DNA from: Thalassobellus sediminis
GTDB taxonomy: Bacteria; Bacteroidota; Bacteroidia; Flavobacteriales; Flavobacteriaceae
Length of the DNA stretch: 64,000 nucleotides
Reading direction: 5' to 3'
Assembly: GCF_044386045.1 (NCBI RefSeq)
Contig: NZ_JBISCD010000040.1
Location: 1,736,001 to 1,800,000, forward strand
Shown: in pieces, positions 63,815 to 64,000 of the stretch
How positions within the stretch are numbered: the stretch's first letter is position 1
How the letters are laid out: each line of letters opens with the position of its first letter
The notes under the pieces: model-generated
Seen by the model: the letters and a program-made list of their open reading frames with translations, nothing else
Told to the model about the DNA's origin: nothing
The model's database searches: none
Made by a program: the position numbers and the translations under genes

Positions 63815-64000
63815 ATGCGTAAATATTTTCTTTGGTTAGCCCCTATATTATTAGTCGTTTTTCTTTTCGGATTTATTCAAGACAATGAATTGGTTTGGAA
63901 AGTAGGGTTGCTTTCAATGATTTCAAGTTTTGCCATTGGTGTTGGTTCATTGAAAGCTTTAAAAGATTACCAATATACCTTTTGGATTATAGCTGCTGTA
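63815..64000 (+). CDS. Partial bile acid:sodium symporter-like membrane protein (5' end only)
   Basis: The frame is open from the ATG at 63815 to the window edge (62 codons). The protein begins MRKYFLWLAPILLVVFLF and continues with a second hydrophobic stretch ending LKDYQYTFWIIAAV, which resembles the N-terminus of Bacteroidota bile-acid:sodium-symporter-family (BASS/ACR3-like) proteins. It lies 42 bp after the racemase-like gene. It may carry the organic-acid end products or substrates of the triad. Identification rests on 62 residues and is tentative. Confidence 0.55.
   Translation, partial: MRKYFLWLAPILLVVFLFGFIQDNELVWKVGLLSMISSFAIGVGSLKALKDYQYTFWIIAAV

Overview
The window is AT-rich, and its protein set points to a marine-type flavobacterium (Bacteroidota, Flavobacteriaceae). 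The evidence is a SusC/SusD pair whose SusD lipoprotein begins Cys-Ser-Asp-Asp-Phe (the outer-surface lipoprotein signal of this group), many exported glycosidases and lipoproteins, DUF3826/DUF5703 proteins and frequent tandem same-strand genes. The whole window is one very large polysaccharide utilisation locus (PUL). Every gene is on the + strand except a divergent AraC-family regulator at the left end. The G+C content and species were not computed; this is judged by eye.

Layout. (1) 202-1131: AraC regulator, divergent from the rest. (2) 1381-16310: an oxidoreductase, an exported beta-helix protein, then a block of mostly cytoplasmic proteins (GH31, PhyH-type dioxygenase, Na+/solute symporter, xylose-isomerase-like TIM barrel, MFS sugar porter, GH78 without signal peptide) followed by an exported propeller protein. 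This block looks like uptake and intracellular processing. (3) 16340-27935: exported enzymes: GH2, SGNH esterase, DUF5703/GH95-like, PL1 pectate lyase lipoprotein, GH127. (4) 28079-33433: SusC/SusD, followed by a strong rho-independent terminator. (5) 33624-42350: PL1, DUF3826, PL1, beta-helix/C-terminal-domain fusion, GH140-like. (6) 42358-60467: GH28, GH43, sialidase-like propeller, alpha/beta-hydrolase esterase, GH95, (alpha/alpha)6 glycosidase, GH78, propeller/TIM-barrel fusion, GH2. (7) 60487-63772: a translationally coupled cytoplasmic triad of RuBisCO-like protein, DUF1537 kinase and Asp/Glu-racemase-like protein. The start of a bile-acid:sodium-symporter-family gene runs off the right edge.

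How it fits together. Three PL1 lyases and a GH28 cut galacturonan. GH78, GH2, GH43, GH95, GH127 and GH140-like enzymes remove rhamnose, galactose/glucuronate, arabinose, galactose/fucose and apiose-type side chains. SusCD imports the oligosaccharides. There is no sulfatase, which argues against ulvan or another sulfated algal polymer. The best reading is a pectin with complex side chains: rhamnogalacturonan II, or seagrass apiogalacturonan. The right-hand triad matches the known logic of apionate breakdown (DUF1537 kinase plus RuBisCO-like protein). Together with the GH140-like putative apiosidase and an oxidoreductase of the family that contains apiose dehydrogenase, it suggests the locus both releases apiose and catabolises it. 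Substrates are inferences, not shown by the sequence.

Regulation. A 42-bp block is perfectly repeated upstream of the oxidoreductase and the beta-helix gene. A diverged copy, with the same spacing to an AATATT element, lies upstream of susC. These look like operator/promoter modules for a shared regulator, most simply the divergent AraC protein.
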